DNA of 12,386 nucleotides from Betaproteobacteria bacterium. Its GTDB lineage: Bacteria > Pseudomonadota > Gammaproteobacteria > Burkholderiales > Burkholderiaceae_C. Positions within the stretch are counted from its first letter, which is position 1, and each line of letters starts with the position of its first letter. The notes below the pieces were generated by a model that ran no database searches, had not been told where the DNA came from, and saw only the letters and a program-made list of their open reading frames with translations. The DNA lies in the NCBI GenBank assembly GCA_009925955.1, contig RFPX01000022.1:1-12386 (forward strand). Reading direction: 5' to 3'. The translations under genes and the position numbers were made by a program. Of this stretch, positions 7,240 to 12,386 are shown one piece after another.

Positions 7240-8253
7240 TCAGGCCGCCTTCTTCTGTTGCTGCTCACGCTGCTCGGCCATCTTGGCCAAGGTCTCATCG
7301 GCCCAAGCCTTGGGCGCCAGGGGAAAGCCCAGGCGCGCGCGGCTGTCGAGGTAGCTGGCAGCCACGCTGCGTGCCAGGTTGCGGATGCGGCCGATGTAGG
7401 CCGCACGCTCGGTCACGGAGATGGCACCGCGTGCATCGAGCAGGTTGAAGGTGTGGGCGGCCTTGAGCACCTGCTCATAGGCCGGCAGCGCCAGCTGCTC
7501 AGACATCAGGTGCTGGGCGTTGCCCTCGTGCGCGGCAAAGGCCTGCAGGAGGAACTCGACGTTGGAGTGTTCGAAGTTGTAGGTGCTTTGCTCCACCTCG
7601 TTCTGATGGAAGACATCACCGTAGGTGATCATGCCCGCGGGACGCTCGCCCGCCGCTGGGGCTGAATTGGCCTGTGTAGGGCGGTGTGCCGACTCGCTTG
7701 CAGCCGTGTACACGAGGTCGTAGACGTTTTCCACACCCTGAAGGTACATGGCCAGGCGCTCCAGGCCGTAGGTGATCTCACCGGTGATGGGCCGGCAGTC
7801 AATGCCCCCCACCTGCTGGAAGTACGTGAACTGGGTGACCTCCATCCCGTTGAGCCACACCTCCCAGCCCAAACCCCAAGCGCCCAGGGTTGGGTTCTCC
7901 CAATCATCCTCAACAAAGCGCACGTCGTTCTTCTTCAGGTCGAAGCCCAAGGCCTCCAGGGAGCCCAGGTACAGCTCCAGGATGTTCGAAGGCGCAGGCT
8001 TGAGCACCACCTGGTACTGGTAGTAGTGCTGCAGCCGATTGGGGTTCTGGCCGTAGCGTCCGTCCTTGGGGCGGCGGCTGGGCTGAACGTACGCCGCCTT
8101 CCAGGGCTCAGGGCCCAAGGCGCGCAAGAAGGTGGCGGTATGGCTGGTACCCGCGCCCACCTCCATGTCGTAGGGCTGCAGCAAGGCGCAGCCCTGGCGG
8201 TCCCAATAATCTTGCAGGCGCAAGATGATTTGCTGGAATGTCAGGGTGGTCAT
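7240..8253 (-). CDS. glyQ: Glycyl-tRNA synthetase alpha subunit, with an extra loop
   Basis: Catalytic alpha subunit (class II) of bacterial glycyl-tRNA synthetase, 337 residues. It starts with the family N-terminus MTTLTFQQIILRLQDYW and shows GCALLQPYDMEVGAGTSHTATFLRALGPEPW (21-51), YVQPSRRPKDGRYGQNPNR (55-73), NGMEVTQFTYFQQVGG (135-150), ITYGLERLAMYLQGV (160-174), YGDVFHQNEVEQSTYNFE (211-228) and the end block LLDARGAISVTERAAYI. The Escherichia coli protein has about 303 residues. The difference comes partly from a Ser/Ala/Pro-rich loop at about 183-208 between VYDLVY and ITYGDVF, where E. coli has only about seven residues, and partly from a longer C-terminus. Start: ATG at 8253 gives the canonical N-terminus; an open extension to 8322 would overlap lnt and is not family-like. 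It lies 52 bp after lnt and 5 bp before glyS. Confidence 0.96.
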   Translation of the reverse strand: MTTLTFQQIILRLQDYWDRQGCALLQPYDMEVGAGTSHTATFLRALGPEPWKAAYVQPSRRPKDGRYGQNPNRLQHYYQYQVVLKPAPSNILELYLGSLEALGFDLKKNDVRFVEDDWENPTLGAWGLGWEVWLNGMEVTQFTYFQQVGGIDCRPITGEITYGLERLAMYLQGVENVYDLVYTAASESAHRPTQANSAPAAGERPAGMITYGDVFHQNEVEQSTYNFEHSNVEFLLQAFAAHEGNAQHLMSEQLALPAYEQVLKAAHTFNLLDARGAISVTERAAYIGRIRNLARSVAASYLDSRARLGFPLAPKAWADETLAKMAEQREQQQKKAA

Positions 8254-8308
8254 GTGGGGTGCGGTGTAGAAGCCCCTGCAAGTTGGCAGGCGCAAACCCA
8301 CGATTTTA
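8254..8308 (-). promoter_or_regulatory. Possible glyQ promoter and leader
   Basis: Between lnt and glyQ the minus strand has TAAAAT (8308-8303), a fair -10 hexamer that includes the lnt stop codon. No matching -35 is seen 17 bases upstream, where the sequence is very GC-rich. Below it, CCTGC and GCAGG (8290-8275) can form a 5-bp hairpin with a 6-base loop. There is no strong Shine-Dalgarno before the glyQ ATG. It may give glyQ-glyS an extra internal promoter. Weak evidence. Confidence 0.3.
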
Positions 8309-9931
8309 GGGCGCGCGGCCACCCGGCAGGGGCCACCGGCGGCCGGTGCGTGCGGCCAAGGCCGCGCCCAGCAACACCACGGCGCACAGGCCCCACAAGG
8401 GCAGCAGCCCCAGCTGGCCGGCCCATTGTGCGTAGGGTGTCATGCCCTGGCGGCCTTCCGTCTGGGCCTCCAACACCCCACGCACCTGGGGCTCCAGCCA
8501 GGCCCGAACCTGGCCCCGGTGGTCGATCACCGCGGTGGCACCGGTGTTGGTGGCCCGCAGCATGGGCCGCTGCAACTCCAGGCTGCGCAGGCGGGAAATG
8601 TGCAGGTGTTGATCAACGGCCACCGTGGGGCCAAACCACGCGATGTTGCTCAGGTTCACCAGCACCGTGGGCGCGCCCAGCGGGTCGTGAAAGCGCTGCG
8701 CCAGTTCCTCACCGAACAGGTCTTCGTAGCAGATGTTGGGCGCCAGGGCCTGGCCTGCAAACCGGTATGAGGGCTGCACGGGCGCGCCACGGTCGAAGTC
8801 GCCCAGGGGAATGTGCATGAGGTCCACGAACCAGCGAAAGCCCCAGGGGATGAACTCACCAAAGGGCACGAGGTGGTGCTTGTCGTATCGATAGGCCCGG
8901 TCGGATGGGCCTTCGGGCGGTGCACCCCAGGCCACCACCGAATTGCTGTAGCCCCCGGCATCGGTGCTCAGCGGCAGCCCCACCAGGGCCGCGCGCATGC
9001 CGGCCGACGCCGTAAAGGGCGCCGACAGCTCGGCCGCCACCGCCTCTGGCAGGTCTTGTGGCAACAGGGGAAGGGCGGTTTCTGGGGCCACCACCAAGCG
9101 GCCCTGGGCCTGGGACAGAGCCTCTTGCAGCTCTTGCAGCAGGCGCTGAAGCCGCGTGGGGTCGAACTTCTCGTCCTGCGCCACGCCGGTCTGCACCAAA
9201 GACACGGTCAGCGTGCCGGTGGACTGGGTGAAGCCTTGGGGCAGCACGGCCACCGTTGCGCAGCTGGCCAGCACCCACAGCGCGGGCCACAGCCGCCGCA
9301 AGCCGACGCGGCCGCGCAGGCCCGCGGCGGACGCCGATGCCCCCAAAGCCGCCGAAAAACGCGCGCGGTCATGGGTCTGGGCTTGGGCACCCGCCCCCCA
9401 GGCCCACGCCCACGCCGCGCCCAGCAAGGCCACCCAAGCCCCCAAGCCATACACCCCAACCCAGGGCGCCCAAGCGGCCAAGGGCGAATCAACCTGGGCA
9501 TAGCCCGAGGCCACCCAGGGAAAACCGGTGAACCACTGCCCGCGCGCCAGCTCCACGGCCAACCAGGCCGCCGCAAACGCCGGCACATCCCAGCGCGCAA
9601 GGCCGGTGCGCCAGCGTGCCACCAGGCCCATGGCCGCCGCCCAGTACAGCGACAGCGCCGCCCCCAAGGCGAACACCGATGCCGCCGCCAGTGGGGCGGG
9701 CATGCCACCGTAGCGGTTCAGGCTGATGAACAACCACCAGGTGCCCGCCACCATCCACGCGGTACCGAAGGCCCAGGCACAGGCCGCCGCCACGCGTGGC
9801 GGGTGGCGCCACACGGCGTGCGCCAACACGGCGGCCGCCAGGGGGCCCCACCACCAGGACTCGGTGTGCACATGGGGCACGGTGGACATGGCGCCGGCCG
9901 CGGCCGAGGCCAGCATCCACAGGAGCGTCAT
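8306..9931 (-). CDS. lnt: Apolipoprotein N-acyltransferase
   Basis: Inner-membrane enzyme that adds the third acyl chain to the N-terminal cysteine of lipoproteins, using phospholipid as donor; 541 residues. The N-terminal half has several Ala/Trp-rich membrane segments (roughly 1-20, 28-43, 48-71, 81-105, 117-130, 150-180, 213-231). The periplasmic nitrilase-like domain (about 240-490) contains the expected triad: E284 in VVAPETALP, K351 in RYDKHHLVPFGEF and C401 in PNICYEDLFGEE. A final membrane helix is at about 504-527. Start: ATG at 9931 follows corC by 28 bp. A TTG at 9973 would add 14 residues overlapping the corC end and is less likely. Position after corC is common for this gene pair. 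The family is clear and all catalytic residues are present. Confidence 0.95.
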   Translation of the reverse strand: MTLLWMLASAAAGAMSTVPHVHTESWWWGPLAAAVLAHAVWRHPPRVAAACAWAFGTAWMVAGTWWLFISLNRYGGMPAPLAAASVFALGAALSLYWAAAMGLVARWRTGLARWDVPAFAAAWLAVELARGQWFTGFPWVASGYAQVDSPLAAWAPWVGVYGLGAWVALLGAAWAWAWGAGAQAQTHDRARFSAALGASASAAGLRGRVGLRRLWPALWVLASCATVAVLPQGFTQSTGTLTVSLVQTGVAQDEKFDPTRLQRLLQELQEALSQAQGRLVVAPETALPLLPQDLPEAVAAELSAPFTASAGMRAALVGLPLSTDAGGYSNSVVAWGAPPEGPSDRAYRYDKHHLVPFGEFIPWGFRWFVDLMHIPLGDFDRGAPVQPSYRFAGQALAPNICYEDLFGEELAQRFHDPLGAPTVLVNLSNIAWFGPTVAVDQHLHISRLRSLELQRPMLRATNTGATAVIDHRGQVRAWLEPQVRGVLEAQTEGRQGMTPYAQWAGQLGLLPLWGLCAVVLLGAALAARTGRRWPLPGGRAP

Positions 9932-9959
9932 ACGGGGCTCACGGGCCTGCGGGGCCGGC

Positions 9960-10868
9960 TCAGGACTTGGCAACCGGCCCGACCGGGGCCTTGGGCGGGT
10001 CGTCTGCTGGGTCGGCCGGGGTGGCGCGCGTCACCCGGAACCAGCGCACCGCGCCGCCCCGGGCCAGCATCACCACGAAGTGCAGGCCACCCACGTCGAC
10101 CGATTCGCCCCGGCGCGGCACGCGGCCCAACTCATGGGCCACCAAGCCACCGATCGTGTCGAATTCGTCTTCGGGAAAGTCCAGCCCAAAGATGCGGTTG
10201 ACCTCGGCGATCGGGCCGTCCCCTGCCACCCGGTAGGAACCATCGGCCAGTGTGTAGACCGCAGATTCGCCATCGGCCACATCGAACTCGTCTTCGATTT
10301 CGCCCACGATCTCTTCCAGCACGTCTTCGATGGTCACCAGGCCCGCGGTTTGGCCGAACTCGTCGATGACGATGGCCATGTGGTTTCGGTTGGAGCGAAA
10401 GTCGCGCAGCAACTCCGTCAGGGCCTTGCTTTCAGGCACGAACACCGCCGGGCGCAGCAGGGTACGCAGGTGCAACTCTGGCGCGCGCTGCAGCTTGATC
10501 AGGTCCTTGGCCATCAGGATGCCGATGATGTTGTCGCGCGAACCCTCCACCACCGGAAAACGAGAGTGGGCCGTACGGATGACGGTTTCCAACAGGTCTT
10601 CGTAGGGCTGGGCCAGGTCCAGCACGTCCATCCGGGGCGCGGCCACCATGACGTCACCGGCGGATTGGTCTGACAGGCGCAGCACGCCTTCCAGCATGCG
10701 GCGGGCGTCGGGTTCGATGAGGCTGCGTTGCTCGGCATCGGCCAGCGATTCGAGCAGCTCTTCGCGGGAATCCGGACCAGGGGAGATGAAGTCGACCAGG
10801 CGGTCCAGGAGGGTGCGGCGGTCAACCGGGGGCGCGGACACGCGCCCTGTAGGGTGGGGTTCTGACAC
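9960..10868 (-). CDS. corC: HlyC/CorC-family protein with tandem CBS domains
   Basis: Cytoplasmic protein of 302 residues, of the CorC type linked to magnesium/cobalt efflux or membrane transport. A tandem CBS pair covers about 66-190: GDVMVAAPRMDVLDL, FPVVEGSRDNIIGILMAKDL, then RPAVFVPESKALTELLRDFRSNRNHMAIVIDEFGQTAGLVTIEDVLEEIVGEIEDE. The CorC/HlyC C-terminal domain (about 205-283) includes YRVAGDGPIAEVNRIFG and DTIGGLVAHELGRVPRRGE. No membrane segments are present, which separates it from larger DUF21 relatives. Start: GTG at 10868 (reading MSEPHPTGR) because related proteins begin similarly and there is no in-frame ATG before residue 59. The frame stays open upstream to 11639, but that is antisense to the next gene. 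It leads the minus-strand run and is divergent from the GTPase gene. Confidence 0.92.
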   Translation of the reverse strand: MSEPHPTGRVSAPPVDRRTLLDRLVDFISPGPDSREELLESLADAEQRSLIEPDARRMLEGVLRLSDQSAGDVMVAAPRMDVLDLAQPYEDLLETVIRTAHSRFPVVEGSRDNIIGILMAKDLIKLQRAPELHLRTLLRPAVFVPESKALTELLRDFRSNRNHMAIVIDEFGQTAGLVTIEDVLEEIVGEIEDEFDVADGESAVYTLADGSYRVAGDGPIAEVNRIFGLDFPEDEFDTIGGLVAHELGRVPRRGESVDVGGLHFVVMLARGGAVRWFRVTRATPADPADDPPKAPVGPVAKS

Positions 10869-10980
10869 AGCGGGTGTCGGCAGTGAAGGAAGGTGCAGGA
10901 TACCGCAGCTTGACAGATCACCCCCCTTGAACCACAGTGCGGCGCCCCCAACTGTTGGGATTGATCGAAAAGCGCGCACC
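10869..10980. promoter_or_regulatory. Divergent corC / cobW-type GTPase promoter region
   Basis: This 112-bp gap must hold promoters for both directions. On the plus strand TTGACA (10910-10915) matches the sigma-70 -35 consensus exactly, but the hexamer 17 bases on (CACAGT) is a poor -10. On the minus strand TATCCT (10903-10898) resembles a -10 with no good -35. A perfect inverted repeat CCCAACTGTTGGG (10947-10959) lies 22-34 bases upstream of the GTPase ATG and may be an operator. I see no AT-rich Zur-like palindrome. Confidence 0.4.
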
Positions 10981-12054
10981 ATGACCCCCTCCCTGATCCC
11001 CGCCACCATCCTCACCGGCTTCCTGGGCTCGGGCAAGACCACGCTGCTCAAGCGGGTGCTCACCGAAGCCCACGGCCAAAAGATTGCCGTGATCGAGAAC
11101 GAGTTCGGTGAAGAAAACATCGACAACGACATCTTGGTGGCCGACACGAACGAGCAGATCATCCAGATGAGCAACGGCTGTATCTGCTGCACCATCCGCG
11201 AAGACCTGCGCGCCACCCTGGCCGATCTGGCGGAAAAGCGCCGCAAGGGCGAGCTCGACTTTGAGCGGGTGGTCATTGAAACCACGGGTGTGGCCGACCC
11301 AGGCCCGGTGGCGCAAACCTTCTTCATCGACGACGAAGTGGCCGCCAGCTTCCAGCTGGACTCCATCATCACCCTGGTGGATGCCAAGCACGCGCAGCAG
11401 CAGCTCGACACCCGCCAGGAAGCCCGCCGCCAGGCCGGATTTGCCGACCGCATCTTCCTGAGCAAAACCGACCTGGTTGGCGCGCAAGACATCGACGTGC
11501 TGACCCACCGCCTTCGCCACATGAACCCGCGCGCGCCCATCGAAAGCGTGCATTTCGGCCAGGTGCCCATCGACAAGGTGTTCGACCTCAAGGGTTTCAA
11601 CCTCAACGCCAAGCTGGACATCGACCCGGACTTCCTCAAGGCGGATGACCATGGGCACGACCACGGCCACGGGCATGGGCATGATCACCATCACCACCAT
11701 GACCACGACCACGCCCACGGCGAACACTGCGACCACCCCCACCACCATCACCATGACGACGATGTGAAGTCCTTCGTCTTCCGTGCCGATCGGCCTTTCC
11801 ACGCAGAGCGGCTGGAGGACTTCCTGGGCTCCATCGTGCAGGTGTACGGCCCCAAGATGCTGCGCTACAAGGGCGTGCTGTACATGAAGGGGCACGACCG
11901 CAAGGTGATCTTTCAGGGCGTGCACCAGTTGATGGGCAGCGACCTGGGCCCCAAGTGGACCCCCGGCGAGAAGAAACAGAGCAAGATGGTCTTCATCGGC
12001 ATCGACCTGCCCCGAGACATCCTGCTGCAGGGCCTGGAGCAGTGTCTGAGCTGA
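10981..12054 (+). CDS. COG0523 / CobW-type G3E GTPase with histidine-rich insert
   Basis: Cytoplasmic P-loop GTPase of the G3E family, thought to deliver metals such as zinc to target proteins; 357 residues. It shows Walker A GFLGSGKT (13-20), the switch region VIENEFGEENIDND (37-50), the metal-binding GCICC motif (C67, C69, C70), ETTG (100-103) as Walker B part and SKTD (161-164) as guanine-specificity motif. A His/Asp-rich stretch covers about 224-261, with more than 20 histidines, and presumably stores or receives metal. The CobW C-terminal domain (about 263-355) follows: KSFVFRADRPFHAERLEDFL to the end. Start ATG at 10981 gives the standard MTPSLIPATILTGFLGSG opening; the Shine-Dalgarno is poor. 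It is divergent from corC and followed by a probable dksA, whose product in this family binds zinc. The metal is not determined by sequence. Confidence 0.93.
   Translation: MTPSLIPATILTGFLGSGKTTLLKRVLTEAHGQKIAVIENEFGEENIDNDILVADTNEQIIQMSNGCICCTIREDLRATLADLAEKRRKGELDFERVVIETTGVADPGPVAQTFFIDDEVAASFQLDSIITLVDAKHAQQQLDTRQEARRQAGFADRIFLSKTDLVGAQDIDVLTHRLRHMNPRAPIESVHFGQVPIDKVFDLKGFNLNAKLDIDPDFLKADDHGHDHGHGHGHDHHHHHDHDHAHGEHCDHPHHHHHDDDVKSFVFRADRPFHAERLEDFLGSIVQVYGPKMLRYKGVLYMKGHDRKVIFQGVHQLMGSDLGPKWTPGEKKQSKMVFIGIDLPRDILLQGLEQCLS
11650..11763 (+). repeat. Low-complexity His/Asp/Gly codon tract inside the GTPase gene
   Basis: CAC/CAT codons alternate with GAC and GGC here, for example HGHDHGHGHGHDHHHHH, giving near-repeats of the CATGGGCA/CACGGC type. 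It encodes the metal-binding insert of the GTPase and is not a spacer-repeat array. Such tracts often vary in length between strains through slippage. Confidence 0.8.
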
Positions 12055-12056
12055 GG

Positions 12057-12087
12057 CCTTGTGGGACCTGGCCGCGGGCCACAGAGG
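12057..12087 (+). terminator. GC-rich hairpin just after the GTPase stop
   Basis: TGGCC-GCG-GGCCA (12069-12081) forms a 5-bp stem with a 3-base loop. Alternatively CCTTGTGG (12057-12064) can pair with CCACAGAGG (12079-12087) with one bulged G. It starts a few bases after the stop codon. No T-run follows, so termination would be weak or rho-dependent; it may only mark the 3' end. Low confidence. Confidence 0.3.
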
Positions 12088-12094
12088 GGGTGAT

Positions 12095-12100
12095 TACAAT
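12095..12100 (+). promoter_or_regulatory. Probable -10 box of the downstream (dksA) gene
   Basis: TACAAT differs from the sigma-70 consensus at one base and stands out in a GC-rich gap. The hexamer 17 bases upstream (CCGCGG) does not resemble a -35; a TG lies one base off an extended -10. Transcription would begin near 12107 and leave a leader of about 155 bases before the TTG start. Confidence 0.5.
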
Positions 12101-12212
12101 CGCGCCGCCTTGCGGGTGGGGCAGCGGGGCAACCTTTGGGGCCCACCCGTGCTTCAGGGCCGCGCTAGGGGTAGGCCCGGATACGCCGATCAAAGGGCGA
12201 GGAAGAGACTCC

Positions 12213-12251
12213 ATGCCCCATGAAGGGCCTACTCTTGGCCCCATCGGATGA
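12213..12251 (+). CDS. Candidate 12-codon leader ORF upstream of dksA
   Basis: An ATG at 12213 is preceded by AGGAAGAG (12200-12207) at suitable distance. It opens a short frame, MPHEGPTLGPIG, ending at TGA 12249-12251. The stop overlaps the GAGGAG Shine-Dalgarno (12250-12255) of the next gene, an arrangement that would allow translational coupling. A 5-bp stem GGGCC/GGCCC (12225-12241) lies within it. No recognised leader family; it may be chance. Confidence 0.3.
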   Translation: MPHEGPTLGPIG

Positions 12252-12261
12252 GGAGACGACG

Positions 12262-12386
12262 TTGAGCAAGAGCACGGCCAAGCCGGCCACCTCCAAGGCA
12301 AGCAAGACCGCCAAGGCAGCCACCCGGCCCTCGGCGGTGAAGAAGCCCGTAACGGCGGCCAAGCCTGCCAAGGCAGCGGCCAAGCC
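12262..12386 (+). CDS. dksA: Probable RNA polymerase-binding protein DksA, N-terminal part only
   Basis: A frame begins at TTG 12262 and is still open at the window end (41 complete codons). The visible product (SKSTAKPATSKASKTAKAA ...) is almost entirely Lys, Ala, Pro, Thr and Ser, a disordered basic tail. In Comamonadaceae-like genomes DksA commonly carries such a tail and follows a CobW-type GTPase gene, so dksA is the best guess; a histone H1-like protein is the main alternative because neither the coiled coil nor the zinc finger is in view. DksA binds the RNA polymerase secondary channel and, with ppGpp, adjusts transcription. Start: TTG was chosen because GAGGAG lies 6 bases upstream. 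An in-frame ATG at 12220 would add 14 residues (MKGLLLAPSDEETT) but has no well-placed Shine-Dalgarno. A second in-frame TTG is at 12235. Confidence 0.65.
   Translation, partial: MSKSTAKPATSKASKTAKAATRPSAVKKPVTAAKPAKAAAK

Noticed and set aside
5102..7354. A 750-codon open frame on the plus strand opposite glyS and the glyQ end
   Set aside because: It is the antisense of well-conserved glyS. Its His/Gln/Gly-rich composition is typical of a reverse frame in high-GC coding DNA, and it matches no family I know.
8813..10201. A 462-codon plus-strand open frame opposite lnt and the corC end
   Set aside because: Arg/Gly/Pro/His-rich shadow of lnt, with no domain-like pattern and no ribosome binding site.
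10869..10980. A Zur box controlling the GTPase
   Set aside because: No AT-rich palindrome of the Zur type is present; the only dyad is GC-flanked CCCAACTGTTGGG.
11650..11763. Short near-repeats that could suggest a repeat array
   Set aside because: They are in-frame His/Asp/Gly codons of the GTPase insert; there are no spacers and no palindromic repeat unit.
10918..11925. A 335-codon minus-strand open frame opposite the CobW-type GTPase, with a Val/Met-rich stretch
   Set aside because: The Val/Met run is simply the antisense of the His codon tract; the plus-strand protein has all the G3E motifs.
1..12386. Defence, toxin-antitoxin or mobile-element genes
   Set aside because: Every well-supported gene is a metabolic, envelope, translation or regulatory gene; no transposase, integrase, terminal repeats or unusual composition island was seen.

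Overview
The window looks like ordinary chromosome of a high-GC betaproteobacterium, most likely order Burkholderiales and close to Comamonadaceae. I base this on the protein sequences, the gene order and the codon use; no rRNA or other marker is present. Nearly all of it is protein-coding, mostly on the minus strand. I see no tRNA, rRNA, CRISPR array, insertion sequence, phage gene or defence system.

Left part (1-2693): a leucine/branched-chain acid catabolism locus. A MerR-family regulator of the LiuR type (minus) is followed on the same strand by isovaleryl-CoA dehydrogenase, which runs off the left edge. A metallo-beta-lactamase-fold hydrolase is divergent from the regulator. Two near-identical palindromic operators (21 of 22 bases shared) lie in front of the dehydrogenase and in the regulator/hydrolase divergent gap, which suggests one small regulon. 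The dehydrogenase carries an in-frame internal deletion of about 50-56 residues, the most striking anomaly in the window.

Middle part (2778-10868): a compact minus-strand housekeeping run. In transcription order it is corC, lnt, glyQ, glyS, gmhB, a plsC-type acyltransferase and a YgjP-type metallopeptidase. Spacing is 28, 52, 5, 2, -4 and 70 bp, so at least glyQ to plsC should be one transcript. The genes serve the envelope (lipoprotein acylation, heptose synthesis, phospholipid acylation) and glycyl-tRNA synthesis. The GmhB homologue has Gly where the HAD nucleophile Asp should be, and GlyQ carries an extra loop of about 20 residues.

Right part (10869-12386): a divergent gap leads into a COG0523/CobW-type GTPase (plus) with a long histidine-rich metal-binding insert. 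After a 207-bp leader region comes the Lys/Ala-rich N-terminus of a gene that, by position and composition, is probably dksA; it is cut by the right edge. That leader holds a good -10 box, a 12-codon leader ORF with its own Shine-Dalgarno, and a TTG start for the downstream gene.

I did not find a convincing new biological system. The points worth a second look are the internally deleted dehydrogenase, the paired LiuR operators that bring in the hydrolase, the nucleophile-less GmhB and the dksA leader.
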